DNA of 64,000 nt from Bacteroides faecis MAJ27 (GCF_900106755.1 NZ_FNNN01000005.1:124001-188000), one strand, 5' to 3'; positions 55,329 through 63,668 are shown, counted from the first letter of the stretch. Numbers and translations: made by a program. Notes: generated from the sequence alone by a model not told the origin.

Positions 55329-55715
55329 TTATGCGTTATTTTTATGTTTATATTCTCTGAATTTTCTTTTTATTTCGATACGTTCACCACCAAAGTTTAT
55401 TAATAAGCCGTGGTCTGTATTGGTAGCGGTTAAGTAATTTACTAATTGGGTTTCGTGTATAGGAAGAAGATGCTGTACCGCTTTAAGTTCAATGATTATT
55501 TCTCCTTCTACGATTATGTCTGCTCTGAATTCTCCTACAATTTCATTTTTGTAATATACATTTATAGGAGTTTCTGTATCTGCATGAATACCCTTTTCTT
55601 TTAATTCTATCATCAATGCTTTCTGATAAACATTTTCAAGAAAACCTGCTGCAAGGTGTGTTCTTACATTATAAGCACACTGGATAATAGCTTTTATCAA
55701 ACTTTCTATTTCCAT
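55329..55715 (-). CDS. GxxExxY family protein (PD-(D/E)xK nuclease-like)
   Basis: 128 residues with the defining GFLENVY motif (GxxExxY) near residue 23-29. A nuclease-like core follows: GEFRADIIVEGEIIIELKAV, giving Asp and the E-x-K pair of the PD-(D/E)xK fold. Then QLVNYLTATNTDHGLLINFGGERIEIKRKFREY, the usual tail. Function of the family is unknown; copies are scattered in Bacteroidetes. It is framed by inverted 8-bp arrays at both ends. Confidence 0.8.
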   Translation of the reverse strand: MEIESLIKAIIQCAYNVRTHLAAGFLENVYQKALMIELKEKGIHADTETPINVYYKNEIVGEFRADIIVEGEIIIELKAVQHLLPIHETQLVNYLTATNTDHGLLINFGGERIEIKRKFREYKHKNNA

Positions 55716-55726
55716 GTTTCTTTTTT

Positions 55727-55747
55727 GTTCTTATGTTCTTTTGTCTA
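55727..55747. repeat. 8-bp array upstream of the GxxExxY gene
   Basis: Units GTTCTTAT, GTTCTTTT, GTCTAAAA starting 12 bp before the gene. Inverted relative to 55301-55321. Confidence 0.55.
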
Positions 55748-55916
55748 AAAAATAAGATAATGTGTCTCATCTGTATGCATGGGAGGATATTCCTGTTTGT
55801 TGTGGTCGTTGAGTTGAATTTCTGATTCCATTATTTAATTAGTTATTTCAAGTTTATTATAAGTTATTATTTTTGTATTTTAGTTTGGGAGAGATCCCCA
55901 AAAGCAAACCTACTTT

Positions 55917-56585
55917 TCATTTCCCGAATAATTTACTCGTATAATCAAGGGAACGGCTAATGTCGAAGTACATTTGATTGCCTTCATAATGCTGGCATTT
56001 ATCAAACTCTATCAGATCGCATTTATTGACTAGCGATTGACTTTTCATGTTTTCCATTCTGAATAACATGTTCAGTAGCTGGTATTCATCATTAACGCAG
56101 ATAACCTTGAATGCTGTCTCTTCACTTGTGCCGTCTCCTGTAAGGGAAATCATAGTAAGAAGGGCTGCGTATCGCTTCGAATAATGCTTTATTTCCTGGA
56201 TATCTTTTTCAAGTAAACCTGCTAATCCGTACATGTTGTATAATAATTGAAGAGATACAGGATTCTTTTTCAGCAGTTCTTTACCGGTATTATAAGCGTC
56301 TTCATATTTTTGCTCTTTAATCAGTTTCCGGAGATCCTGAAAGTTATCCATACTTCCTTTATAGGCAGGAGTAAAGGAGTATCCGTAATATATCATGGCA
56401 TAATCCTGGCGGGTGAGTAGGCTATCATTTTCCTCAAAACGTTGCATGAGTTTCTGAAATTCCGTACTATGGTCGGTTACATATTCCTTGATGGCAGAAT
56501 AATCTACGTTCAATATCTCTTGTGCGGAACAGTACATCTGAAGACTAAGTATACTTATAAAGAAGAGAGTTATGAGTTTTTTCAT
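55917..56585 (-). CDS. DUF4919-like secreted protein
   Basis: 222 residues from ATG 56585 (MKKLITLFF); a longer in-frame extension upstream runs into the small RNA and is rejected. Signal peptide about 1-20 (ends MYCSA, which may instead be a lipobox-like Cys). The body has YAMIYYGYSFTPAYKGS and a helical repeat-like stretch (YNTGKELLKKNPVSLQLLYNMYGLAGL), as in DUF4919. A possible TPR-like fold. Function unknown; monocistronic. Confidence 0.72.
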   Translation of the reverse strand: MKKLITLFFISILSLQMYCSAQEILNVDYSAIKEYVTDHSTEFQKLMQRFEENDSLLTRQDYAMIYYGYSFTPAYKGSMDNFQDLRKLIKEQKYEDAYNTGKELLKKNPVSLQLLYNMYGLAGLLEKDIQEIKHYSKRYAALLTMISLTGDGTSEETAFKVICVNDEYQLLNMLFRMENMKSQSLVNKCDLIEFDKCQHYEGNQMYFDISRSLDYTSKLFGK

Positions 56586-56653
56586 GGCAGTATTTTTTAG
56601 GATATTATGATTTACAAAAATACCATTCTTTTTCAGGATTCCAAATGTATAGG

Positions 56654-56745
56654 CATAAAAAAAGGAGCAACGCCTTGCTCCAACCTTTGTTAACCTTAAA
56701 TCTAATACTATGAAAAACACAGTGCAAAGATACGGACTTCTGTGA
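56654..56745. repeat. 92-bp perfect direct repeat, copy 1
   Basis: Identical over all 92 bp to 58087-58178. It contains the -7 box, transcript and terminator of a candidate small RNA on the minus strand. The outside sequence diverges at once on both sides. Confidence 0.92.
56657..56719 (-). ncRNA. Candidate small RNA, copy 1
   Basis: On the minus strand a full promoter (TTTG 56752-56755, 19 bp, TATCTTTG 56725-56732) is followed by about 60 nt ending in a 7-bp hairpin GGAGCAA-GGCG-TTGCTCC (56664-56681) and seven T. No ORF. The conserved core GTATTAGATTTAAGG / TTAACAAAGG is one I recall from a family of paralogous Bacteroides small RNAs overlapping Rfam Bacteroidales-1 (FopS); that identity was not checked. 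Confidence 0.65.
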
Positions 56746-56755
56746 AATCTGCAAA
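56725..56755 (-). promoter_or_regulatory. Promoter of small RNA copy 1
   Basis: TTTG (56752-56755), 19-bp spacer, TATCTTTG (56725-56732) on the minus strand, an exact consensus. Confidence 0.75.
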
Positions 56756-56855
56756 TAATCCAAAGAAAAATCCATGTTATATAACATAGATTAAGAAAAT
56801 TACTTCTTCACTTAACGGATATTCGGTATTTAATCGTTCATATAAAGAGTTTTTT

Positions 56856-56863
56856 TATCTTTG
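56856..56863 (+). promoter_or_regulatory. -7 box of the SGNH hydrolase gene
   Basis: TATCTTTG, 36 bp before the start codon on the plus strand. No consensus -33. Confidence 0.45.
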
Positions 56864-56899
56864 CATGCAATTTGAATTACTAATCTTTATTATAAGTAT

Positions 56900-57604
56900 A
56901 TGGAAAAGAAAAAATTGGGTCAATGGATGTTATTGGCTGTTGTTTGTTTGAGTTTCTCGGTAGGAGAGATCTATGCACAGAAACATGAGTTCGCTGACTT
57001 TAAACGTTATGCGAAAGAGAATGCAACACTTGCGCAACCTGTGAAGAAAGAAAAAAGAGTTGTTTTTATGGGCAATTCCATTACGGAAGGATGGGTGAGG
57101 ACGCATCCTGACTTTTTCAAAACGAATGGATATATTGGCCGTGGTATCAGCGGACAGACTTCCTATCAGTTTTTACTTCGTTTTCGGGAAGATGTGATAA
57201 ATCTTGCTCCGGCATTGGTTGTCATTAATGCGGGAACAAATGACGTGGCTGAAAATACAGGTCCGTATAATGAAGATTATACATTCGGAAATATTGCATC
57301 TATGGCAGAGTTAGCGAAAGCAAATAAAATAAAGGTGATTCTGACTTCAGTGCTGCCGGCTGCTGAATTTCCATGGAGACGGGAGATCAAGGATGCTCCT
57401 CAAAAGATTCAGTCACTGAATGCCCGTATAGAAGCTTATGCCAAGGCTAACAAAATTCCGTTTGTGAACTATTATCAGCCGATGGTAGTTGGCGAGAACA
57501 AGGCTTTGAATCCTCAATATACAAAAGATGGAGTACATCCGACAGGTGAGGGATATGAAGTCATGGAAACATTGATCAAACAAGCTATTGAAAAGGCACT
57601 TTAG
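56900..57604 (+). CDS. Secreted SGNH/GDSL-family hydrolase
   Basis: 234 residues; signal peptide about 1-26 (ends IYAQ). SGNH blocks are visible: FMGNSITEGW (nucleophile Ser), RGISGQTSYQ (Gly), INAGTNDVAENTG (Asn), and DGVHPTGEGYEVM (Asp and His). Such enzymes act as esterases, often on acetylated sugars or lipids. It lies between the two identical small-RNA loci and ends in a strong terminator. Confidence 0.92.
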   Translation: MEKKKLGQWMLLAVVCLSFSVGEIYAQKHEFADFKRYAKENATLAQPVKKEKRVVFMGNSITEGWVRTHPDFFKTNGYIGRGISGQTSYQFLLRFREDVINLAPALVVINAGTNDVAENTGPYNEDYTFGNIASMAELAKANKIKVILTSVLPAAEFPWRREIKDAPQKIQSLNARIEAYAKANKIPFVNYYQPMVVGENKALNPQYTKDGVHPTGEGYEVMETLIKQAIEKAL

Positions 57605-57630
57605 TGAATGAATTAGTCAATAGAATATAT

Positions 57631-57669
57631 AAAAAATGCCTCTTGAAAAGAAATCAAGAGGCATTTTTT
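57631..57669 (+). terminator. Terminator of the SGNH hydrolase gene
   Basis: Arms around ATGCCTCTTGA and TCAAGAGGCAT with a 7-nt loop and flanking A and T runs, 27 bp after the stop. Confidence 0.88.
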
Positions 57670-57693
57670 CTTGCTCTTAGGTTGTGGAAAAGA

Positions 57694-57951
57694 CTAGAAA
57701 AGTGTCATAATCTCATTCCAACTATTTACTCGTTTATAATCTGTTATAAAAATATTATGCGGTTGGGTGAAAATATATTTTTCACCATCAAAAATTCTGA
57801 GATTTTTGGGATGATCGTCAATCATTATATCTCCTTTGATACTGTCTTTGCGTCCGCAAAATATCATTTGCTCCCATGTGATGAAAGGGAAATGTTTGTT
57901 GAGCCATTCTTGTTTTTCTGTTAGACTTTGCGGATATTCGGTGGCTGAAGA
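57694..57951 (-). pseudogene. Fragment of a 5'(3')-deoxyribonucleotidase (NT5C-like)
   Basis: About 85 residues are open on the minus strand (SSATEYPQSLTEKQEW ... ITWEQMIFCGRKDSIKGD ... IDDHPKNLRIFDG ... SWNEIMTLF, then TAG). They match the C-terminal half of HAD-type NT5C nucleotidases, including the Asp-Asp motif. The frame is cut upstream by a TAG at 57952-57954, and no N-terminal half is recognisable. Likely a decayed gene remnant. Confidence 0.6.
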
Positions 57952-58086
57952 CTATACTATAGCTTCTTTGGGGGGATATCGATTATTTGGTTACTGAAGA
58001 TTCCAAAGTAGAGTCTATTATGGAACATTGGCCAAGGCATTCGTATATTATTTTATAGAATTGAAAAAGCTTAGATAACGTATGGA
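57952..58086. other. Relic sequence between pseudogene and small RNA copy 2
   Basis: On the plus strand 57963-58058 reads as a 31-codon open piece (WGDIDYLVTEDSKVESIM...) ending in TAG, codon-like but without start or known family. It may be another gene remnant. Nothing else is seen here. Confidence 0.3.
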
Positions 58087-58178
58087 CATAAAAAAAGGAG
58101 CAACGCCTTGCTCCAACCTTTGTTAACCTTAAATCTAATACTATGAAAAACACAGTGCAAAGATACGGACTTCTGTGA
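58087..58178. repeat. 92-bp perfect direct repeat, copy 2
   Basis: Identical to 56654-56745 over its full length, same orientation, 1.4 kb away. Confidence 0.92.
58090..58152 (-). ncRNA. Candidate small RNA, copy 2
   Basis: Same promoter-hairpin-T7 layout as copy 1: -33 TTTG at 58185-58188, 19 bp, TATCTTTG at 58158-58165, terminator stem 58097-58114. The -33 and half of the spacer lie outside the repeat, yet the spacing is kept exactly. Confidence 0.65.
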
Positions 58179-58188
58179 TATTAGCAAA
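58158..58188 (-). promoter_or_regulatory. Promoter of small RNA copy 2
   Basis: TTTG (58185-58188), 19 bp, TATCTTTG (58158-58165) on the minus strand, exact consensus. Confidence 0.75.
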
Positions 58189-58272
58189 TTATTCATCCTT
58201 AATAGGTGTTTTTATAACACTAATTAGCAAAAGTGCGGGTTTGTTATAGATTTATTGATATTTATGAGCCGT

Positions 58273-60306
58273 TTATCCCCATTTTTCTTTCATCAAATCT
58301 TCCAGTTTTAATAATTCGTTCCGATATTGGGCGGCTTCGATAAATTCCAGCTTTTTGGCAGCTTCCTGCATTAATTTACGGGTACGTTCTATGCTCTTCT
58401 CCATTTGTGCTTTACTCATGTATTGTACAACAGGGTCGGCTGCAATATTAGGAGAGGAAGGTTCCACGTAAGCATGTTTTTCCTTCAACATTTCATCGGC
58501 TTCCGAGCCGGCATTGCCAAATACAGACAAGTTTCTGGCCTTCTTGATCTGCTGTGGAGTGATACCGTTTGCTTCATTGTAAGCCAGCTGTTTCTCACGT
58601 CGACGATTTGTTTCATCGATCGTAAGCCGCATGCTGTCCGTTATTTTATCAGCATACATAATCACTTTTCCGTTTACGTTACGGGCGGCACGTCCTGCTG
58701 TCTGGGTCAATGACCGATGGGACCGGAGGAATCCTTCCTTATCGGCATCAAGGATAGCGACAAGAGATACTTCCGGCAAGTCAAGTCCTTCACGGAGCAG
58801 ATTGACGCCAATAAGTACATCGTAAACACCTTGTCGCAGGTCATCCATGATCTTCACACGTTCTAACGTATCTACATCGCTGTGAATATAGTTGCATCTT
58901 ACATTATTATTGAGAAGATATTCGGTCAACTCTTCCGCCATACGTTTAGTAAGTGTTGTGACAAGTACCCGTTCTTCTTTTTCGATGCGGAGCTGAATCT
59001 CTTCCATCAGGTCGTCAATCTGGTTGAGGCTCGGTCGCACTTCGATGACAGGATCAAGCAGGCCGGTAGGACGGATAACCTGTTCTACAACGATTCCTTC
59101 CGATTGTATCAGTTCATATTCCGCCGGTGTGGCACTGACATAAATCACTTGCTTTGTCATCTCTTCAAACTCTTCAAACTTCAGAGGACGATTGTCCATG
59201 GCAGCAGGCAATCGGAAGCCGTATTCTACCAGATTGATTTTACGGGCACGGTCGCCTCCGTACATTGCGCGGACCTGCGGTATGCTTACATGGCTTTCGT
59301 CAATAACCAGTAAAAAGTCGTCCGGGAAGAAGTCGAGAAGACAATAAGGACGTGTGCCGGCAGCACGGCCATCGAAATAACGGGAATAGTTCTCGATACC
59401 GGAACAATGTCCTAATTCCCGGATCATTTCCATGTCGTAGGTCACCCGTTCGTACAGTCGTTTGGCTTCATATTCTTTACCGATAGATTCGAAGAATGCT
59501 ACTTGCTTGGTTAAATCATCTTCTATCTCATGAATAGCGCGAAGAGTAGCCTCTTTGGTGGTCATGAATAGGTTGGCGGGATAAATCTTATAAGCTTCGA
59601 AAGGGGCGGTAGTCATGCCGGTAATCGGGTCCACTTCTTCTATGCCATCAATTTCATCCCCCCAGAAAGTGACGCGAAGCAAGGTGTCCGAATAAGCGAG
59701 ATAAATATCTACCGTATCTCCTTTTACGCGGAAGTTGCCTCGATTCAGTTCAATATCGTTACGGACATACAGGCTATCTACAAGACGACGCAGGAAAACA
59801 TTGCGGTCGAGCATCCGGCCCCGTTCAATTTCAATTACATTTTTATAGAAATCCGACGGGTTTCCCATACCATAGATACAGGAAACAGAGGATACGACTA
59901 CTACATCTTTCCGACCGGATAACAGAGAAGAGGTAGCAGCAAGACGCAGTTTGTCAATCTCGTCATTAATGGCAAGATCCTTTTCTATATAAGTGTCTGA
60001 ATTCGGCAGATAGGCTTCCGGCTGGTAATAGTCATAATATGAAACGTAGTATTCTACGGCGTTATTAGGGAAGAATCCCTTGAACTCACTGTATAGCTGC
60101 GCTGCCAGTGTTTTATTATGGCTCAATATCAACGTAGGTTTGTTGATGTTGGCGATCACATTGGCGATGGTGAATGTTTTTCCCGACCCGGTAACTCCCA
60201 ATAATGTCTGTGCAGGAACTCCCTGAAGTACCCCTTCAGTGAGCTGAGCGATGGCTTCCGGTTGGTCCCCGGTAGGTTTGTAAGCTGATGTTAGTTCAAA
60301 ATTCAT
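58273..60306 (-). CDS. uvrB: Excinuclease ABC subunit B
   Basis: DNA damage recognition helicase of nucleotide excision repair. 677 residues: Walker A GVTGSGKT at 37-44, the beta-hairpin region (YYVSYYDYYQPEAY), helicase motifs including DESHVSIPQ and TAGRAARN, and the C-terminal UVR motif (EKSIERTRKLMQEAAKKLEFIEAAQYRNEL) that contacts UvrA/C. Start at 60306. Single gene. Confidence 0.97.
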   Translation of the reverse strand: MNFELTSAYKPTGDQPEAIAQLTEGVLQGVPAQTLLGVTGSGKTFTIANVIANINKPTLILSHNKTLAAQLYSEFKGFFPNNAVEYYVSYYDYYQPEAYLPNSDTYIEKDLAINDEIDKLRLAATSSLLSGRKDVVVVSSVSCIYGMGNPSDFYKNVIEIERGRMLDRNVFLRRLVDSLYVRNDIELNRGNFRVKGDTVDIYLAYSDTLLRVTFWGDEIDGIEEVDPITGMTTAPFEAYKIYPANLFMTTKEATLRAIHEIEDDLTKQVAFFESIGKEYEAKRLYERVTYDMEMIRELGHCSGIENYSRYFDGRAAGTRPYCLLDFFPDDFLLVIDESHVSIPQVRAMYGGDRARKINLVEYGFRLPAAMDNRPLKFEEFEEMTKQVIYVSATPAEYELIQSEGIVVEQVIRPTGLLDPVIEVRPSLNQIDDLMEEIQLRIEKEERVLVTTLTKRMAEELTEYLLNNNVRCNYIHSDVDTLERVKIMDDLRQGVYDVLIGVNLLREGLDLPEVSLVAILDADKEGFLRSHRSLTQTAGRAARNVNGKVIMYADKITDSMRLTIDETNRRREKQLAYNEANGITPQQIKKARNLSVFGNAGSEADEMLKEKHAYVEPSSPNIAADPVVQYMSKAQMEKSIERTRKLMQEAAKKLEFIEAAQYRNELLKLEDLMKEKWG

Positions 60307-60441
60307 AGTTAAATCCTAAAAAGTGGAGCAATATTCGGCAAAATAATTGAGATTACAAATCATTTTTCCAAATAAATCCTTTACTTTGCAACATATTAAT
60401 ATCATGAAACAGATTCATACAACTAATAATACCAAGAGAAC

Positions 60442-61740
60442 ATGATTTGGAATGAGACCATTGAGTGTATGGACCGCGAAAGTCTTCGCAAGATTCAAAG
60501 CATACGACTCAAGAAAATTGTGGATTACGTTTATCACAACACGCCTTTCTATCGGAAGAAAATGCAGGAAATGGGTATAACCCCGGATGATATCAATTCG
60601 ATTGACGATATCGTGAAACTGCCGTTTACTACGAAACATGATTTAAGAGATAATTATCCTTTTGGACTTTGTGCTGTACCGATGAGCCAGATTGTGCGCA
60701 TTCACGCTTCTTCCGGTACTACCGGAAAGCCGACAGTAGTGGGATACACCCGCAAAGACCTGTCATCATGGGCGGAATGTATATCACGTGCTTTTACTGC
60801 TTATGGAGCAGGCCGTTCAGATATATTTCAGGTTTCTTATGGATATGGACTTTTTACCGGTGGGTTAGGAGCACATGCCGGAGCTGAGAATATTGGAGCG
60901 TCTGTGATTCCGATGTCCAGTGGTAATACAGAGAAACAGATCACATTAATGCATGATTTTGGATCAACTGTTCTTTGCTGTACTCCTTCGTATGCGCTTT
61001 ATCTGGCGGATGCCATTAAAGATTCCGGTTATCCGCGTGAAGAGTTCCAGCTGAAAGTGGGAGCTTTCGGTGCAGAGCCCTGGACAGAGAATATGCGTCA
61101 TGAAATCGAAGATAAGCTCGGTATCAAAGCATATGATATCTACGGATTGAGTGAAATAGCCGGGCCGGGTGTCGGTTATGAGTGTGAATGCCAGCATGGC
61201 ACGCACTTGAATGAAGATCATTATTTCCCGGAAATTATAGATCCGAATACATTGTTGCCGATAGAACCCGGGCAGACGGGTGAACTGGTGTTTACTCATC
61301 TGACAAAGGAAGGAATGCCATTGCTCCGTTACCGTACGCGTGATTTGACAGCGTTGCATTATGATAAATGTTCCTGCGGGCGTACATTGGTTCGTATGGA
61401 TCGTATTTTGGGACGTAGTGACGATATGCTGATTATCCGTGGTGTGAATGTATTCCCGACTCAGATAGAGTCTGTTATACTTGAGATGGAAGAGTTCGAA
61501 CCACATTATTTGTTAATAGTGGACCGTGAAAACAATACCGATACCATGGAACTTCAGGTAGAAGTGCGTCCGAATTTCTATTCGGATGAGATAAACCGCA
61601 TGCTGGCGTTGAAGAAGAAGCTGGCAGGTCGTCTGCAAAGTGTGCTTGGTCTGGGAGTGAATGTAAAGCTGGTAGAGCCGCGTAGCATTGAACGTAGCGT
61701 GGGCAAAGCAAAACGAGTGATTGACAACAGAAAAATTTGA
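60442..61740 (+). CDS. paaK: Phenylacetate-CoA ligase family protein
   Basis: AMP-forming ligase that activates aryl acids to CoA thioesters. 432 residues with the P-loop SSGTTGKPTVVGYT near 89-102, adenylate motifs YGLSEIAGPG and TRDLTAL, and the C-terminal catalytic domain (SDDMLIIRGVNVFP, GKAKRVID). Gut Bacteroides have it beside an ACT-domain protein, and the arrangement recalls indolepyruvate/phenylacetate metabolism genes of amino-acid fermenters. The exact acid is not given by the sequence. 116 bp before the ACT gene. Confidence 0.9.
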   Translation: MIWNETIECMDRESLRKIQSIRLKKIVDYVYHNTPFYRKKMQEMGITPDDINSIDDIVKLPFTTKHDLRDNYPFGLCAVPMSQIVRIHASSGTTGKPTVVGYTRKDLSSWAECISRAFTAYGAGRSDIFQVSYGYGLFTGGLGAHAGAENIGASVIPMSSGNTEKQITLMHDFGSTVLCCTPSYALYLADAIKDSGYPREEFQLKVGAFGAEPWTENMRHEIEDKLGIKAYDIYGLSEIAGPGVGYECECQHGTHLNEDHYFPEIIDPNTLLPIEPGQTGELVFTHLTKEGMPLLRYRTRDLTALHYDKCSCGRTLVRMDRILGRSDDMLIIRGVNVFPTQIESVILEMEEFEPHYLLIVDRENNTDTMELQVEVRPNFYSDEINRMLALKKKLAGRLQSVLGLGVNVKLVEPRSIERSVGKAKRVIDNRKI

Positions 61741-61743
61741 AAT

Positions 61744-61831
61744 AGATATTAAGTAATAGGTATTAAGTATTATCGTAGCTGTAAATGGAATCCGCATGGC
61801 TGATATTTAATACATATTACCTAATACCTGT
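61744..61831. repeat. Inverted 7-bp arrays between paaK and the ACT gene
   Basis: Forward heptads AGATATT, AAGTAAT, AGGTATT, AAGTATT (61744-61771) face reverse heptads AGGTATT, AGGTAAT, ATGTATT, AAATA (about 61803-61830). The first array starts 3 bp after the paaK stop. Same units as at gltB/gltD. Confidence 0.65.
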
Positions 61832-61856
61832 ATTTAAAACTTAAAACTTTACGATA

Positions 61857-62282
61857 ATGGTAGCAAAACAACTCTCTATCTTTTTGGAAAACAAGTCCGG
61901 CCGTTTGACGGAAGTGACTGAAGTGCTGGCAAAAGAGAATATCAATCTTTCTGCCTTGTGCATCGCCGAAAATGCTGATTTTGGCATTTTGCGTGGAATT
62001 GTATCCGATCCGGATAAAGCATATAAAGCATTGAAAGATAATCATTTTGCTGTGAATATAACAGATGTAGTTGGTATTAGCTGTCCGAATGTGCCGGGAG
62101 CTTTGGCAAAAGTGCTGGGATTCTTGTCGGCAGAGGGCGTCTTTATCGAATACATGTATTCATTTGCCAATAATAATGTGGCAAATGTTGTGATTCGTCC
62201 CAGCAATATGGATAAGTGTATTGAAGTACTGAAAGAAAAGAAAGTCGATCTGTTGGCTGCGAGCGAATTGTATAAGCTGTAA
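61857..62282 (+). CDS. Tandem ACT-domain amino-acid-binding protein
   Basis: 141 residues made of two ACT domains (about 1-68 and 70-141), the first starting QLSIFLENKSGRLTEVTEVLAKENIN, the second VPGALAKVLGFLSAEGVFIEYMYSF. Such proteins bind amino acids and are often found next to paaK-type ligases, hinting at regulation of aromatic amino acid breakdown. No catalytic domain. Distinct from ACT enzymes because nothing is fused. Confidence 0.9.
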   Translation: MVAKQLSIFLENKSGRLTEVTEVLAKENINLSALCIAENADFGILRGIVSDPDKAYKALKDNHFAVNITDVVGISCPNVPGALAKVLGFLSAEGVFIEYMYSFANNNVANVVIRPSNMDKCIEVLKEKKVDLLAASELYKL

Positions 62283-62307
62283 CCGGGTGACTGACAATAC
62301 AAGCGGA

Positions 62308-62377
62308 CGGTGAACGAGGAACAGTAGGGCTGATGTATGAGCATGGCACTACTTGTTTGTCGTTCACCGTTTATTAT
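62308..62377 (+). terminator. Terminator after the ACT gene
   Basis: Arms ACGGTGAACGA (62308-62318) and TCGTTCACCGT (62360-62370) are perfect complements, then TTTATTATT. The 41-nt loop is long. Confidence 0.6.
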
Positions 62378-62487
62378 TGACTGTTGGCAGCTTCCCGTTC
62401 GACGTCATTTTTTCTCTTTTCGTCGATGTTTAACGCCTTTTATGTATTAAAAAACATAGATTAATTGGTTAATTCCCCGCGAATAAG

Positions 62488-62495
62488 TAACTTTG
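62488..62495 (+). promoter_or_regulatory. -7 box of bamD
   Basis: TAACTTTG fits TAnnTTTG, 19 bp before the bamD start; TTGG sits 19 bp upstream in the -33 place. Confidence 0.5.
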
Positions 62496-62514
62496 CGCAA
62501 TATTTTTTAAAAGG

Positions 62515-63318
62515 ATGAAGAAAAATATCATTATAACTTTGCTCGCAGCAGCCTCTCTGACATCGTGTGGAGAGTACAACAAATTGCTGAAAAGTACCGA
62601 TTGCGAATACAAGTACGAGGCCGCCAAAAACTATTTTGCAAAAGGGCAGTATAACCGCTCAGCTACCTTGCTGAACGAATTGATTACAATCCTTAAAGGA
62701 ACCGATAAGGCGGAGGAGTCTCTGTATATGTTGGGTATGAGTTACTATAATCAGAAAGATTATCAGACAGCTGCCCAGACATTTATCACCTATTTCAACA
62801 CTTATCCTCGTGGGACTTTCACTGAACTGGCACGTTTCCATGCAGGTAAATCCCTGTTCCTGGATACTCCGGAACCACGTTTGGATCAATCAAGCACTTA
62901 TCAGGCTATCCAGCAACTGCAGATGTTCATGGAGTATTTCCCGAACAGTACCAAGAAGCAGGAAGCGCAAGATATGATTTTTGCTTTGCAGGATAAACTG
63001 GTGTTGAAAGAACTCTATTCAGCGAAGTTGTATTATAATCTGGGCAACTATCTGGGAAATAACTATGAGTCATGTGTAATTACAGCCCAGAATGCACTCA
63101 AAGATTATCCCTATACAGATTATCGCGAAGAACTTTCTATCTTGATTCTGCGTGCCAGACATGAAATGGCCATTTATAGTGTAGAAGATAAGAAGATGGA
63201 TCGTTACCGTGAAACGGTAGATGAATATTATGCTTTTAAGAATGAATTTCCAGAAAGCAAATACCTGAAAGAGGCCGAAAAAATATTCAATGAATCACAG
63301 AAAGTAATTAAAGACTAA
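62515..63318 (+). CDS. bamD: Outer-membrane assembly lipoprotein BamD
   Basis: 267 residues; lipobox LTSC with Cys18. TPR-like helix pairs throughout (YEAAKNYFAKGQYNRSATLLNELI; YQTAAQTFITYFNTYPRG), as in BamD, which helps BamA insert barrel proteins. It precedes rpoZ by 14 bp, with an AAGG just before its own ATG. Essential in most Gram-negatives. Confidence 0.93.
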   Translation: MKKNIIITLLAAASLTSCGEYNKLLKSTDCEYKYEAAKNYFAKGQYNRSATLLNELITILKGTDKAEESLYMLGMSYYNQKDYQTAAQTFITYFNTYPRGTFTELARFHAGKSLFLDTPEPRLDQSSTYQAIQQLQMFMEYFPNSTKKQEAQDMIFALQDKLVLKELYSAKLYYNLGNYLGNNYESCVITAQNALKDYPYTDYREELSILILRARHEMAIYSVEDKKMDRYRETVDEYYAFKNEFPESKYLKEAEKIFNESQKVIKD

Positions 63319-63332
63319 ATTAAAATAGATTT

Positions 63333-63668
63333 ATGGACTACAAAAAAACGAATGCTCCTGCTACGACAGTAACCCGTGATATGATGGAACTCTGTGCTGA
63401 CACAGGGAATGTTTATGAAACTGTTGCCATTATTGGTAAGCGTGCTAATCAGATTAGTGTGGAAATTAAAAACGATCTTTCTAAGAAATTAGCAGAGTTT
63501 GCTTCTTACAATGATAATCTGGAAGAAGTATTCGAAAATAGAGAGCAGATTGAAATTTCTCGTTATTATGAGAAACTTCCGAAACCTGACTTGATTGCTA
63601 CACAGGAATACATCGAAGGGAAAATTTATTATAGAAATCCGGCTAAGGAGAAAGAAAAACTTCAGTAA
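63333..63668 (+). CDS. rpoZ: RNA polymerase omega subunit (Bacteroidetes type)
   Basis: 111 residues; the core AIIGKRANQISVEIKNDLSKKL corresponds to the omega motif (KRARQ-type helix). The N-terminal and C-terminal parts differ from the proteobacterial form, as usual for Bacteroidetes. Assists assembly of RNA polymerase. Sits between bamD and a DUF4293 gene in what looks like one operon. Confidence 0.85.
   Translation: MDYKKTNAPATTVTRDMMELCADTGNVYETVAIIGKRANQISVEIKNDLSKKLAEFASYNDNLEEVFENREQIEISRYYEKLPKPDLIATQEYIEGKIYYRNPAKEKEKLQ

Noticed and set aside
56586..56720. 45-residue N-terminal extension of the DUF4919-like protein
   Set aside because: It runs through the small RNA and its terminator; a signal peptide starts at 56585.
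57604..57924. 106-codon plus-strand frame after the SGNH hydrolase
   Set aside because: Starts with GTG at the previous stop, reads through the terminator hairpin and lies antisense to the NT5C-like fragment.
56654..58178. Insertion sequence or composite transposon between the 92-bp repeats
   Set aside because: The repeats are direct, carry promoter and terminator and no transposase lies between; no target-site duplication was found.
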